Shown here piece after piece: positions 1 through 14,000 of a stretch of DNA of 64,000 nt. The stretch lies in the NCBI RefSeq assembly GCF_000150275.1, contig NW_002060972.1:376500-440499 (forward strand), given 5' to 3'. The translations under genes and the position numbers were made by a program. The notes under the pieces are model-generated. The model had not been told where the DNA came from. It saw only the letters and a list, made by a program, of their open reading frames with translations, and did not search any database. Each line of letters begins with the position of its first letter. Position 1 is the first letter of the stretch. The DNA comes from Trichoplax adhaerens (lineage: Eukaryota; Placozoa; Uniplacotomia; Trichoplacea; Trichoplacidae).

Positions 1-3000
1 GATAGGTTTGTTGTCTATTACTAGAATAGATAATAGGGTAGCAATGATGTATGATCAATGTCTGGAAGCTGCAGTTGCGAGACAAATAAATATGCTTATT
101 GCTAACAGAAATGGCTAACTATATCTGCCAGCTTGTTAGAATTATCATAGTGCTCAACGGTATCTGTTTATCAATAAGAAATACTAAAGTCTGATTTGCC
201 TTCACTGTATAAGCACACCATCATGTTTAGCAATGAATTACTTGATAATAATTTTTAATTTTTTTTGCAATTATTATTACTGGAATATCATTCTCTATAA
301 AAATTGTTTTACATCATCTATTAAAAAATAAACTATGCATAATGCAATAATGGATTACATTAGTAAATGGTGGGCTATCATCATGGCAAAAAGAAACTCA
401 TCAAGAAATAATCTTTACTTTGAGGTCAAGTGAACTAATTAGTAATTATTATAGAAAATTTATGCAGCTCAGTTCATAAAGTTGGATAATAAATCAAAAT
501 ACGGAGTTTAGCTATACATGCTTACTGGTATTTATAATTACGGTACTCTGCATGAAGTGGCATACAGGCAAAATGAGTTATTTCCTTTGATACTCTGTAT
601 TTTAAATATAGATTCATTTAGCGATACTTAACAGAATGCTGTATGTCTACTTAAGACTTTTCTAATCTTCAGCAATAATGTGAATTGAGGCGAGAGAATG
701 AACCTACTTTCGTAAAAATTATTTCATAGGTAATCGTCTCAAATAATATCGAATTGTAATTGTTTTTATCTATTGTAGCAATAAAGTCTGCGATATTCAT
801 TTTCAGAAAAACAAAAAGTTAATATGGATTTACATTTTAACTGTTGAAGATGAATGCGCATAGTTCATTCTGAGAAGGTTAACATCTCATCCTATAGAAA
901 TTTGTAGGTCTGGCTGGTTATAATATCTGCTTTGATTCTCAGAATTTCTAGTGTACTGAGACATGAGTTAAACTAGATTATTTAATTCAAGATCATTATC
1001 ATAGATAATGATACATTGACCGATAAATTTTGAATGCCAAAATTAAAGTAAAGGGTAATTAGCTAAGACCTTTGGTCACAGCTGTATGTTCTTATTATTT
1101 GTTATTGATTCGAATCAAATCACTTATATTCATCTATCCAAAGAAATTTATTAGAAAATTTTTTTGGCAGTAATGCCTGAAACAAATCATGATGAATTAG
1201 ATGTATTCTTTATGACCAGTATCGTGCCGAAAGTGATCATTTAAACGCTTCTTCTTTCTGTGATTGGTACGCTATTTTGGTAAGAACCTTCCACATATCC
1301 AACGATGATCCATATTGAAATATTTCTGCGATGTTTTCTTAATAAATAATTATTTCTTCTGTTCTCTGATTCCAATAACCGTGAACTGTATCGCTTCCAT
1401 CCTCAAATAACCTTCTAATAACTAATATACACTTTAAAACTCATCAACGTTTATTGTATTTTAAGAATTTATGCTTCATTGACTGGAAATTCTACAAATT
1501 ACCGCCGGATGACTTTCCACCTTTATGTTAAAATACTTTTCATAAGGTAATCAAGTTCTTAATGTAGTATTTGACCTATAAAAGATCGTCGAATGAAATG
1601 AATAACTTCTTTATAGCAATAGGCTGCATTTCAATATAAAGATAAATACTATTAGAAATTATAATATGACCATTTTGTTTAATGAAGTAAATCTAATACG
1701 ATTATCGCTGAAACCAACAATTTAATAGATATTACGTAAAACTATTATATAAATAAGAAAATACTTTGCAAATAATCCTGAAAAAAAATAGTGCTTATGT
1801 ATTCTATTGTTAGTTAACATGGAATATAATCGTTCCCCTAATTTCCTGACATGAGAATTTCAGAGCGGAAGTTCGATTACTCATAATGACCAGATTTGAT
1901 CCGTCTGTATTCTTCTCGTCTGCCTCTTAAGTTGCCTAAATATAGCATTGCAAGCATGATCTAAAATATATGAATTAGACGGACTAGAGATGATTTCTAT
2001 ATGCTTCTGCAGATGTATCGTTTGCAAATGAAAACTTTTAGCGCACAAGTTTGATAATTCATAACACTACGATCTATAGATGTAATTATCTCATACTTAA
2101 TTCAACATCTTTAATATTATTATGGCTAGGTTAATTAAAAATTCGAAAAGTTGAGATATGACTAGTTACTCTGATAGTCTAGAAATTCATAGTCTATAAA
2201 TTGGAACAGTACGGAAGTGAAATTAATTATTACAAAAAGATCGCACTGCTTGCGTACATAACTCGTTGTCTGTTTATTCTCACTGATATTGCTATGACGA
2301 AGATGCTTTAAAATGTAAAATTAAGCCTTCGTGTAATTATTTGACTTAAAGACTTTTAGTATATAAGATTGGAGTAGTATAGTTCGTTAATGACTATTAT
2401 TTACCAAACGAAAAGACCGTGCTGCAAGCGTTTTCATCTCACTTATCAATTTAAGTCCGTTACTATTGCCTTGAAGTGAAGTGATAATTACACATTCGGT
2501 CATTTCGATAGGTTTCTGCTTGTGTATGAGTTGTATATTGTATAAATATCAACGTAGTTAGTGGGTCTGTAATTGAATTTTGGCATTACTTAATTTTAGG
2601 AAGTTATAGCTATCCAGTTCTTCTTGAATTTATTACTTGAGTCGTATTACAGCTGTCTAAATACCATGGCTACAACAATTATTGTAAACTATTAACATTG
2701 CCATGAAAATATAGCTTGAATAAGCTGCATCATTGCACATTATAATCTAATAAATTTGGCCAAAAAAATTAAAGTTCCTTATTTATGAGGTGAATTAGCT
2801 AGCAAAGCTTAAGCGAACATTACTCTTCATCTCCTTGTTCATTTATTGCTTTCAATCTGATTACCTTACAAATTCATAAAATATGATTTCTGTCAAGTTT
2901 CGAATCATTATTTTAATTCCGCATGCAGTGATTTAAAGTTAAAAGATAAGTAAAGAGATTGTAAGCGTTGAATAATATAGTATCTAAGCAGATAATTCAT

Positions 3001-5381
3001 ATTTTGGATTTTATCAAAATTAATACTTTCATACTCGAATCTAGCTTATTATTATAGAGTTTAACATAAACATAATCCTAAAATTTACATTTAACCCAAT
3101 TTACTTAAAGTTATTTCTATTTTTATTGCTGTCAGGTTTAGCAATATCTTATGCCTACAATAGTCTGATTAATAGACATCTTAATGCGAAGATGGAAGAG
3201 ATGGGAGAAATATTCGGGTTAAAATTTAATTCTGGTAATTTTAAATGCTACTCTTTACTTTATATGGACAATACTTAAATGTCTATTCCGTAGATGCTGT
3301 GTTTGTTTGCCTATTCTTTCATCACTCAGTTCGCTTCATAGTCAATGATGTCATCTCAGCAGTTCGATGTTAGCATTTAGATTTTTTAAATGATAAACTT
3401 TTCCATTATCTTACACTATTAATCTATTGATGAATTGATGTATAATAAAAAGAAATTAATTTGAGGATTTCTAGCATTTTTCTCTCCTACCTATCAATCA
3501 AAAGAATTTATGTGTGCTTCATCCTAAACTTCTGTACTTTGATTGGTTTATTTTAATGTTTATGACAGCGTTCAATTCTTTCTGTTGTTCTTTCATAACA
3601 CAACTTGATCGTTCCATGAAAGTATACCAAATCTGATCATTATCTAAGTCATAATAGATTGTTTGTAGATTTTATTGGAAAAATAATATTTTTATGAGTA
3701 GACCTTTGTTGAAGTGTTGATCATAGGTTGTTTATTTACTATATAATTGGCTGTATTAAGCATAATTTATGTTTCGACATAACCAATTTATTAATCAATT
3801 TAAAAACTTTTAACGGCACGATTTAACTTCAGGGAGAAATCGGCAAAAACAATCCTTACGAATTGAATCTTTTTGGTAAGCGAATTTTTTTATTGTCCAT
3901 TGCGGTAAGCAGAGTTATAGTATGCACCCCTTATACTTCAATTATGCTGCTATGTATGATATGTCTAGATGAAAGATAAATATCGTTTTGGCCATTTAAT
4001 TAATTTTTAAACACTTGATGTAAACTGTTCTCATCCGGTACTGTAAGATTAATATCTACTAGATCGTATAGGTCATAAATTTCTGCTATAGCAGGCTGCT
4101 ATTTAATCACTTTACTCCTGTAGCGAGAGAAGATAGGGATGAAATATAATTACTGACGATCTTAATGGACAAATTTTAGTTAAGTATTCGCTTAAATTAA
4201 GTGACAGATATGAAATAGCAACATCACTGCAAGTGCTATCGAAAAGTATTAACTATATTGAGAACGAAAACTATTATGAATTTTAAATCTTTGCAAAATT
4301 TCTAAGCCATAATGTTTCCTTTAAGAAAAGCATGAATGACCGCATGTTCTCTAACTATAGTTGCAATCGTACGAATTATCTGTTTAAACATGTCCGGTTG
4401 AATTTTTTGACGAAAGAATAGAAGATCGATATATATTTGTTATGCAATAGGAAATAACGGTCAGCATATAGGATACTACGGATATGATTTGGCTTGCATA
4501 ACCTTACATGGTTATAATTCGCAGTATATGCGTATTTAGACCTCGATATTCAAAATGTAAACGTATGCAAGTAGCTTACTACCGATCATTTAATCCAATA
4601 ATGAAAGCGTTATATGCTATAAAAATTGGTATATAAAGGTTTGAAATTAAAACCAACAGTCAATATCGATGAATTAGCTAAGATATCGTAAACTATAGGT
4701 ACGTGTTCATAATTAAAATACATTTACGAGCATTTACAATATTGACAGCTGATTTCTACGATACGATATTCGATATTTCATCGAAGACAGAATTGAATCA
4801 AGGCAACAATATCAGGAAGGAAATTATGATTGCTTCGTGAGAAAGAGATCTACGCGTATGTATCCCTATTTACATATTGCAAGAATACACGTCAATTTAT
4901 TCACCATTATATATGCACAGAAAAGAGTTCATAAAAGATTAGTTTCTACTGTCACTGTACCTATAACTCACCGGATATTAATACTTCTTGAGTCTAAGGT
5001 TGTTAGTAAACATTAGAATTATGAAACTACCCATTTCTCAAGCAAATGTACATACTGTAAATCAGCTGCGATTGACGGAAGTTCCCTGTGTTACTTTTGT
5101 GGACGTTACATACATACATAGTATAAATATATATATAGAGCCTGATTCCCATACTAAAATGTAACTACTGTTATACGCAAATACCTGAGACACATTGTAT
5201 AGTCATGATGATGGCATTAGTGACTATGATTATCAAGAACAAAAACTTCATCAATGCTTGTGAACTATAGAGAATACATTATTTATAAATGCAATTTAAA
5301 AAAATGGCACATTCGATTTTACATTAGCATAGTATCATTACTATCATTGAATGATATGTCACGTAATCTTTTATATCTTAT

Positions 5382-5552
5382 GTGTAGATGAGATTTTAAA
5401 AAATTATACTCTCCTTTTCAGTTAGTATCGGTGCTAGTTTCAATACTGGGATTGACCGATATATTTAATAGTCTTGTATAATCGATATGTAGATGAGTTT
5501 TAAAAATTATACTCTCCTTTGAATTTACTATAGCTGCTAGCTTTAGTTAGAT
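5382..5552. repeat. Diverged tandem duplication, period about 105 bp
   Basis: Two copies share GTAGATGAG, an A/T-rich stretch and TTATACTCTCCTTT, then a diverged tail containing TGCTAG. The first starts near 5382 and the second near 5487. Single-base insertions and deletions separate the copies, so this is an old local duplication. No coding potential is visible. Confidence 0.7.
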
Positions 5553-8033
5553 TGGATTAACTTGTGGGATGAAAAGTAATGAAAGATTTCACTTTACTTA
5601 GATCATACATATATTGCAATAGATTGCTACTACCACAGAGGTAATATCAGTTTAAAAATCAACGAGTCAGATAGTATAGACAGATATACTATGGGAGCAA
5701 AGGTGGGTCAAAGTGTTGCTCATTCTACTGTTAGATTGTTATTTAGTTGATGTCTATGATATTATTATAAGGTAGATGTTACTAGAATTAATATGAAGAT
5801 ATTATCTACTGATGGAATTTATTGTGTAGCATTCTATATTTATCTGGCGAGTATCCTCTGTTTTCTATATTTTTTCAATGAGGAAACTCGCTAATTAATC
5901 GTTTTAATGGTTATCAATATAAGAAAATAATGGCTATTCGGAAGTTACAAATTATTAGTATTCTAACTTGAGTTAAAAGAAAATCATACATTTTAAATAA
6001 GAGAGATAGAGATAACAATAAATTGGGATGTTAAATTCAGCTTAGCAACTAATGGTAAACAAAATAATACAGTATCACGGGCGTCACTCGGTGACACTCT
6101 CATCAATAAGTTTATCTTCAAATTTAATTATTTCATTAAGGTATATCTAGAGTTGAATAGTTTAATCGCTTACTTAAATTAAATTAATTGATTAATTTGG
6201 TCTAGTACTGTGACCCATTTGAGAAAAACCTTTATTTATAGCGCAAGTATGGAAATCAGCTGATTTGCGTTAAGTTGTGAGTTCTTGTGAGTTCATTGAC
6301 TAAAGTTATTCTGTAGATTACTTACTGTACAACTAGTTATTAAAAGCTTTTTTAGAAGGTAAGTTCTTAGGTTTTATTGTGGTAGCAGTACATTTTAACT
6401 AGATCTTTCAACAAATTAAGGTAATAATTTGTGATAGAAAACACTGCAAAAGTAGATGCTTTATATGACATAAGTAAACTTGTCAGGAAGTAATCCGATA
6501 ATGCTAGCAATCATTCAGATGGAATATCGAAACAATATGTGGAAGATACGCGTATGTCTATATATACTGTAGCAGATATGCAAGGATAAATACCGTATGA
6601 ACTTTAAAATAGTTAATCTTAACGTTTTTTATGATATCTGCAGCTAATTTACTGCCACTTTTTCTAAAATCGGAAAAGACAGTAAATGATTGCCCTATAT
6701 TCTAAGTTAATAACATTTTTATTATTGGTCTTGATCTGAAATTATATGTATTATAAAAATATAAATGTAATATTTTTGCCTGAAAATGGTGCAGCTTATG
6801 CAAAACAGCGCTAATGTATTTTGATGATTTGCATTTATTAACATACTTTTATTAAAAGGGGATGAAGGGAAATAACGGGATTGATCGAATAAAGGTATTG
6901 GATATTAAGATTAGACCGAATTCTTTATTTTGATAGAGCTAGGGCTAAAATTTACAACTAATCAGGGTAAATATATAAATTTCGTATTATATATGATAAG
7001 ACGGTAGGGATTTCCGTTCTACATACCTCTTAGTATACATATTACCATGCATATTACAGATTTATCCCACAGATCTGCAGGGAAATCACTATGCAGTATT
7101 TACTAGGGAGTTAGGATTACCCTGTTTTCTAGTTGTAGTCTAATAGTTTAAAGTGACAGAGGTACTAGGAAATCGATCATATCGCGAGGACATGTTACAC
7201 CAGACGCTTTCAAAAATATTCTGATTAGATTTTTATATCAACATATACGTTTCTTAGGCTTCTCTATGACTCTAAAAGAATCAAAAAACCATTAATTAAT
7301 TCATATTAGTAAATGTATTGAGTGTTTGAAACGAGTTTTGCTGAATATAAAATTCTCAATAAGAGCTTATATGATATTTCCATAGTTTTATAAAACGATC
7401 AATAGTTAGATATATTTAAACGCAAATGAAATAGACTTTATTTGAAAGTGTACGGAGATGGAAAATGTTAACTTTGGATTTACAAGACCTTTTAACATAA
7501 AATATGACCTCATTCCAACCCATTAAAGCCAGAACTTTCCCTGATTTATAAAGGAATATCAAATTAATTTTATGAAACTTTAGATTGTAATGGGGTTCGT
7601 GGCTAGATGAATGTTTCAGAAAGTCTTTAATAGGAAAAATTACTTTAAGATTTTATCATAGCCTAATACTACTAAAACTGTATAAGAAACTTAACTATTT
7701 TTCTATATTTTGAGGTATTGTGTCTGTAAATGCCCCAATGAGGGCATATTTGTTCTGAATCATGATTACTTAAAGCAATGGAGTTATTAAAGTAGTCTCA
7801 TAGCACCTTCTATACTACTATCTAGTCTCAAATATAAATCTGATATAAGTCTGATGTTAGTCTGCATAATTAGTTTATTATAGACATGATTTTGACGACG
7901 ATATATAAATATATAACTTTCTACCAAAGTACAGACAGTATCTGCAACTATCTGTTTGCTAAATCTTATAATTTATCATCTACCTCAGATAAAATTATGT
8001 AATGCAGCTGTTTGTTGCCTTTATGCGATCTTG

Positions 8034-8099
8034 AATGTCATAATGCTGCCAGCGGCCATCGTTAACGTCATCATGCTTTTAAATGCCGTTATGAACGTC
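8034..8099 (+). repeat. Three-copy 30-bp repeat
   Basis: AATGTCATAATGCT at 8034, AACGTCATCATGCT at 8064 and AACGTCTTTT at 8094 recur at exactly 30-bp spacing in a locally GC-richer stretch. The segment lies inside a 60-codon frame (7956-8138, +) in which the repeat reads as hydrophobic NVIML-like units. I do not call that frame a gene: the repeat by itself would keep it open. Confidence 0.55.
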
Positions 8100-11000
8100 T
8101 TTTATTTAAATAATTATGAAATTAATCAATCATTTTAAAAATTGAGTCATTTACCGTCTATTGCTGATTATATTAATTGTTGAATAAAGAAGCAATAGAA
8201 TGAGATTCCAGAAAATTCTCTGCAAATAAATCGATCAGTAAGTCATAGTTTAAAATTAGTGTGAAATGAACCCCGGAAAATTTATTGGTAGCCATAATTA
8301 TTCCCCCAAAATTACATCCTTTAAAATTTATTTTTATTATAGTGTCATTATTGGGTTTAAAATTGATTATAGTCTCTAGAAATTGTTAACGTAGCGATTA
8401 TCTTTCAGCAAGGTCTTATATATTTAGTAGTTTAATGTTCAGTTACAATATTATGTAGTCTTCAAAACTTGCTAGTATGGTAAATGACTCACGCGTTTTA
8501 TTTTTATGCATATAATATACGGTAGCTTATTGAAAATAATGTTTCTAACACGTCAAATTTCTTCAATAAGAAATAGTAGCATTTACTATAATGCTCAGAT
8601 ATGTTCTATTGAATATCAATTCCTCCAATTAATGTAGTATTATTTATTAAACAGTACATTACTCTTTATAATGATCAAATCAAACTCAACACAATATGCT
8701 TCCTTTTCATATTTGTTGTAGCTATTGACTCCATCTTAATGAAAGATAATATATATGTTATACATATATATAATCTAGAGTAACTAATTTATCACAATCA
8801 CACACTTAAACAGCTTTTACTGAATCTTACAATTATAAAATATCGATATTCTCAAAGGAATGAATAAAAAATTTTACCAAAGCAGCGAATAAATGAAAAA
8901 TTGCCATTTATGCCACATGTGGTATGCAATATGAATACTAACCACTTTCAAGAACATTAGAAGTTTATTCTATTACAATGAAATAATTCATCAATGAAAT
9001 AGTAAATGGAATTATGCATTCGCATTCACCTGTTAATACAATAACAGGATATGTGAGGAAAATACTTGTCAGAATATTAATAGCAAATACGTAATCAAAG
9101 ATACTGTAGGGTCTTATTTAGACGTATGTTATTTAGATATATAGCTATACTATTGAACTATTTTCTGGAAGGAACTGAAATTCTCGAAAGACGAAATAGT
9201 ATTGTAAATTGCGGATGTAGATTATTATTTAAAACTCTATTAATAAATAATCAAAATCAAGCAGGATTATAAAATAATAAAAACAACAAAAAGGCTTCAT
9301 TTGTATTGAAGAGATCTTTATGATATTATGTGGCATAAAAATTTTAGTCCTGTTTACGTTGTTGAATATCTTACTATGCACAGTAAACACCTTTTGAGTG
9401 GGTAATCTAAATGGGCTACAGCAAATTATGATTTAACATTTTCTTTTGTTGTATCTTGAGAATTTTATAATTGAGCACCAGTATAGTATTTCAATCATTA
9501 TACATATGCACCTCGAAGACAATGAAGTAATTTTAAAAGTTATAATTTCTTTAGAATAACAAATTAAATCACGTTCCAAATAACTATTTGTTTAACTCTA
9601 GACAGTTTCGGATAGAAAGCTATTACTTAAAATTATAGTTGGTAGTGACGTAGGATCTTCATAACTAAAAACAATTATTTTCCAATTATCATCTGCTTCA
9701 TCAAATTAGAATACATATGCAATCTTCAACGAAAAACGTCTGTAAATTTGGCTACCGAGTAACAGGAGCAAGTGTTAATGAAAGGTAAGATCATTTTTGA
9801 TCACTGTAAAATTTTAAGCAGAACCATGATAGTAAACTTTTATTTTTATCATAAGGCTTATGGATTAGCTCATAAATCTAGATGATCTTTCATGTTTTGA
9901 ATATATCGACACTCTATATCACTAATTTGTAAGCTTATCTGTTTTTTGATATAAAACCAGTATTTCTTAAATTTAAACAAGTGACAAAATTGTTGACAAC
10001 GTTGATCGAAGCTTATCAGTCAACTTGCTCTATTCCATTAATTTAATAGTCCTGGTCCATAATTTTTTCAAAAATTCTTATAATATTACCAGTATTTTAT
10101 AACTGGAAGAATGCCGAAACAGTTTTATACTGATTGGTAAATTTCTAGCAAATTATCTATCTTCTTTATCTTAATATTATTGGTGTACTACCAATCAAAC
10201 GTTTAGATCTTGGTATTTTAACACTTCATTAGATATCAAGATAGCTCCTTAATTAATATTGAACGTTTAGCTTATGGTAATGATTATGGTACTTTCAAAA
10301 CTTGTTAAGTCCTGTACCATAATTGCTCTGTCAAATTAATTTGCTGGGCCGGGTTCTAGTCTAAATGCACTTGTTTCGTTTAGATGATTTCAAAATTTCA
10401 ACAAAAAATTACTACATTAATACGCATTCAAATATTGCAAAGCAGGCCGCAATCGATTACGGCATCAACATATAAATAAATTAATCGGTTGTTAGCTTCA
10501 GTAAATATGCGAGTAAAATTACTAACGCTATGCAGTCGTCATTTTATTTGAAATTTGTCGGTGGGAAGCATTAATTAACATCTGCAAATTGACACTACCG
10601 TACTTAGAATGTAAAGCCATAGTATGTTGGATTCAGCAATTTTCATACATTGAGTGTTTGGAAACCAAGGCATAAAAGTCAAGCGAAATTAAATCTAATG
10701 GAAACTTTTATATCGTACTTAAATTAGCGAAATTGTTTGCGAGTTACCATTAGAATGTTTCTATACATATTTGTATAAACAAATTGATGAAAATTTCTGA
10801 GAAAGAATTGGTTAAGAGTCGGTAGATAATTATATAGCTGAATTACTAGCATAAAGTGTATATCGCCAATATACAATCATCATAAGCAAAGTCATTTTAA
10901 GTGCTTAAAATAAGAGAATAATAAACGACAATTTACTCCAGCTTTAGTCTGGTACTAATTAAAATAAATTTAAGCACCCGTAGGTGCAAAATTTTTCAGT

Positions 11001-14000
11001 TTTATAGTCAAACCTTCTATTAAAAATTCATAAGTACAGTTTCCTGCATTATTAAGACTTTTATGAAGCATTAATAATGATTTATGAATACTATTGACAT
11101 AACTACTTTGTGATTCGACCTTCAAAGTCAAAAGCGGTTAGATCAAAACTAAATTTTTATCAAGTGGAAGCTATAACTATTTCGCCCACTCAATCATTTT
11201 GATATTATAACAATATTTATCGAAATTTATTAACAAACATCGCCATTAATGCATGAATTAAATGTCTGATTTGCCTCCTAGCCATCGAATATTATAATTA
11301 AGCCAAGATAGGCAAAGATTTAATTCAACTTTAATCAGTACCGCATTAAATCGATCGGTATTCTTATCTGAACATGTTCAATTGTTCAGCTTTTGATCTG
11401 AAATAAGCGTTAGAAAATGAATCCGCTGACTACGAGCTATTACGATTTTTCGGTCTATGTTATCGTTACTAAAGAAATTTCTGAAATTATTGAACTTACA
11501 GCTATCTTATCATCGAATAATTGAAATTAAATTTAATTAAACAGATCTATACCATGAACGAAGGGTTTGCTGCTTGTCTATAATATTAATATATGCACGA
11601 CTAATTAAGATATTGCTGATCATATTTTAGGTATGACTTGAATACCGTTAGTAAATAATCCTATGGATGATTTTGTTTATCCCTCAAATATTGTTATTAA
11701 CATTAGGAGTTCAAATATTCAAAGATCTTGCGATAAGAATTGATTGAAAAGGGTTAAATTGTTTTATAGCTAACCATATACTGTAAGAGTCGTAAGCCTT
11801 GTCGATTATTAAATTTAGTCTACCCTTTACTTTCTAGCAGTAACATAATTCATATGATCTGCATTTTTGCACAGCTGATAATAGAGTTATATTGCAGAAT
11901 TCATAACTGCAGCTGCGGCAGTTCTTACGTTGACTTATTAATTTCATAATTTAGCCCGATGAATAAAATTAATCTACCGTTCACTACTTCAAAGTTATAT
12001 AGAAATCATAATCTAAATTGCTTATTCAGCAATAATAAATATTAAATTTTGACAAATTCGGTGAATTTGAAAAGAACAGTTACACCATAAATTTAGATAT
12101 TGAATGGCTTAGTAGTTAGTTTAACAAATCAAAATTGAACTACGCCTTACTTCAATTTACCGATCTTTTCTTAGATAAAGTCCCCGATGATTTACGAATA
12201 CGCTAATCATAGTTCAGGGAAAATTTATTTAAAACTTGTATTTTATTTTTCTGATGACAGTTTAATATTCCTATCTAGGGCGAAGACTGGTAGTTAATAT
12301 GTCAAAATGAAACCGGATAATATTTGTTTTGATCTACTTAGTAAGAATGACTTGTACTGCTTGCTTTCAAACGATTATAACTTTTAAGATATGCTTTCGC
12401 TACTTTGTATTTGATAAAAAATTTCGTCAATATATGCGCGAAACGAGTGCATTTAGCAGTTACCATAACTTCATTATGTCACTAGCTAAAATACCTATCT
12501 ACAACCGCATCGACTGTTCGAGAATTAGCTTTACATAAATATGCGTGTGCTATTGTAGATATTTTAAAACAGTATTATAGCTAGAGTAGTTCATTATCAG
12601 AAGATGTCGTCATTACTTAAGCAAACTGAATTCTCAATTAGGAACTTGTTTATGATCATATTAGAAAACGAGTCTTAGTTCGCGTCTGGGTTAATAAATT
12701 GACCAGGAAACATGAAGTGACTTTGATATTGAATAGATTGACTTCAAGTTGCATACGTTAGTTCTGTTGCTTGTATTTTTCTAAAATGAAGAAAATTTTT
12801 AGATACCTTAAGTCGGGAAAGCAAGCAGATGATATAGTTATACTTTACGTTTCTATGCTTTTATATTGCGACTAAAGAGGTCCAAATTTTAACTCCTTTC
12901 CTGCTAGGACAATCTTTAACATACATTAGGATATCAAGAAGGTTTAATAGGGTTACTAAAGTAATTGAGATAGCTAAAACAAAGCTGTATGATCGAAAAG
13001 TAATTGATGATCAGGAGGATGAGGTAAATTAACTCAGAATTACAAGCACAGATATTACAGTTTCGTTGGTTATACGTATATAGTGCCTTTCCGAAGCGAA
13101 ATAGCGAACAATTGGGCTAATAAATTTAAGTAGAATGATATAATCAGGCTAATTCTTAGCTTAAAAGTGATTAATAATTCCATCTATACTTTACTTTAGG
13201 CCATAAATTTTCATAACGGTTAAAAATGAGAAGAGAAATTAACTCATGAGAGCCAACACATGCAAATTTCTATATTTAATGCGGTTTATTAGATATTTGC
13301 CTTCATTAATATCAGTAAATTCAGCTTGTACTTAAAATCAGATTATAGAACGATAAACTCTTAAAAATTTCTTCGTGTACATCTATGCTTAGAAATTTTT
13401 CTTAGACTATCTTTAACTAATTCTTCAATAGCTACTATATCACTAACCATATGAGGTTAAAATCGCCTGTTAAAAAAATTAGAATACCAACATACTACTC
13501 TCGATTACTTCGGTTTGTATACTGAAATACTCGCATTTTAATATTAAATGAAGCTTTCTACATGATATATGATTTATGAATTGATATTGATATTGAACTA
13601 TTTCAAGCTTAAGCTTATTAAATCATTCTGTTTCAAGATAAGGTCTTGACTTTTAATTATTATAGGTTAGTCAGTGTCTTTGAATTTCTGATATCATTAT
13701 AAATTTTAGCAAAACTATGAATTTAATGAAAATTTACGTTGCAAGTAGAAAGACTCAAATCTTACGTGAATGAATGATAAATATAATAATTGATATTCCA
13801 GTTTACAACAATTACAAAGTCTCAAAAATTGCATGATATTAAATTTTCTAACCAGGGTAGCTGAATAAGACAGAATTTCTAATCGATTCTTTTAGCTCTT
13901 AATTATTAGTGACCTTTAACGATTATCAATACCTTAAAGCTAAGTTTCAAGGGTGATGTGTTGTATTTTTTATCTGATACCCTGATAATTAACTCTTACT

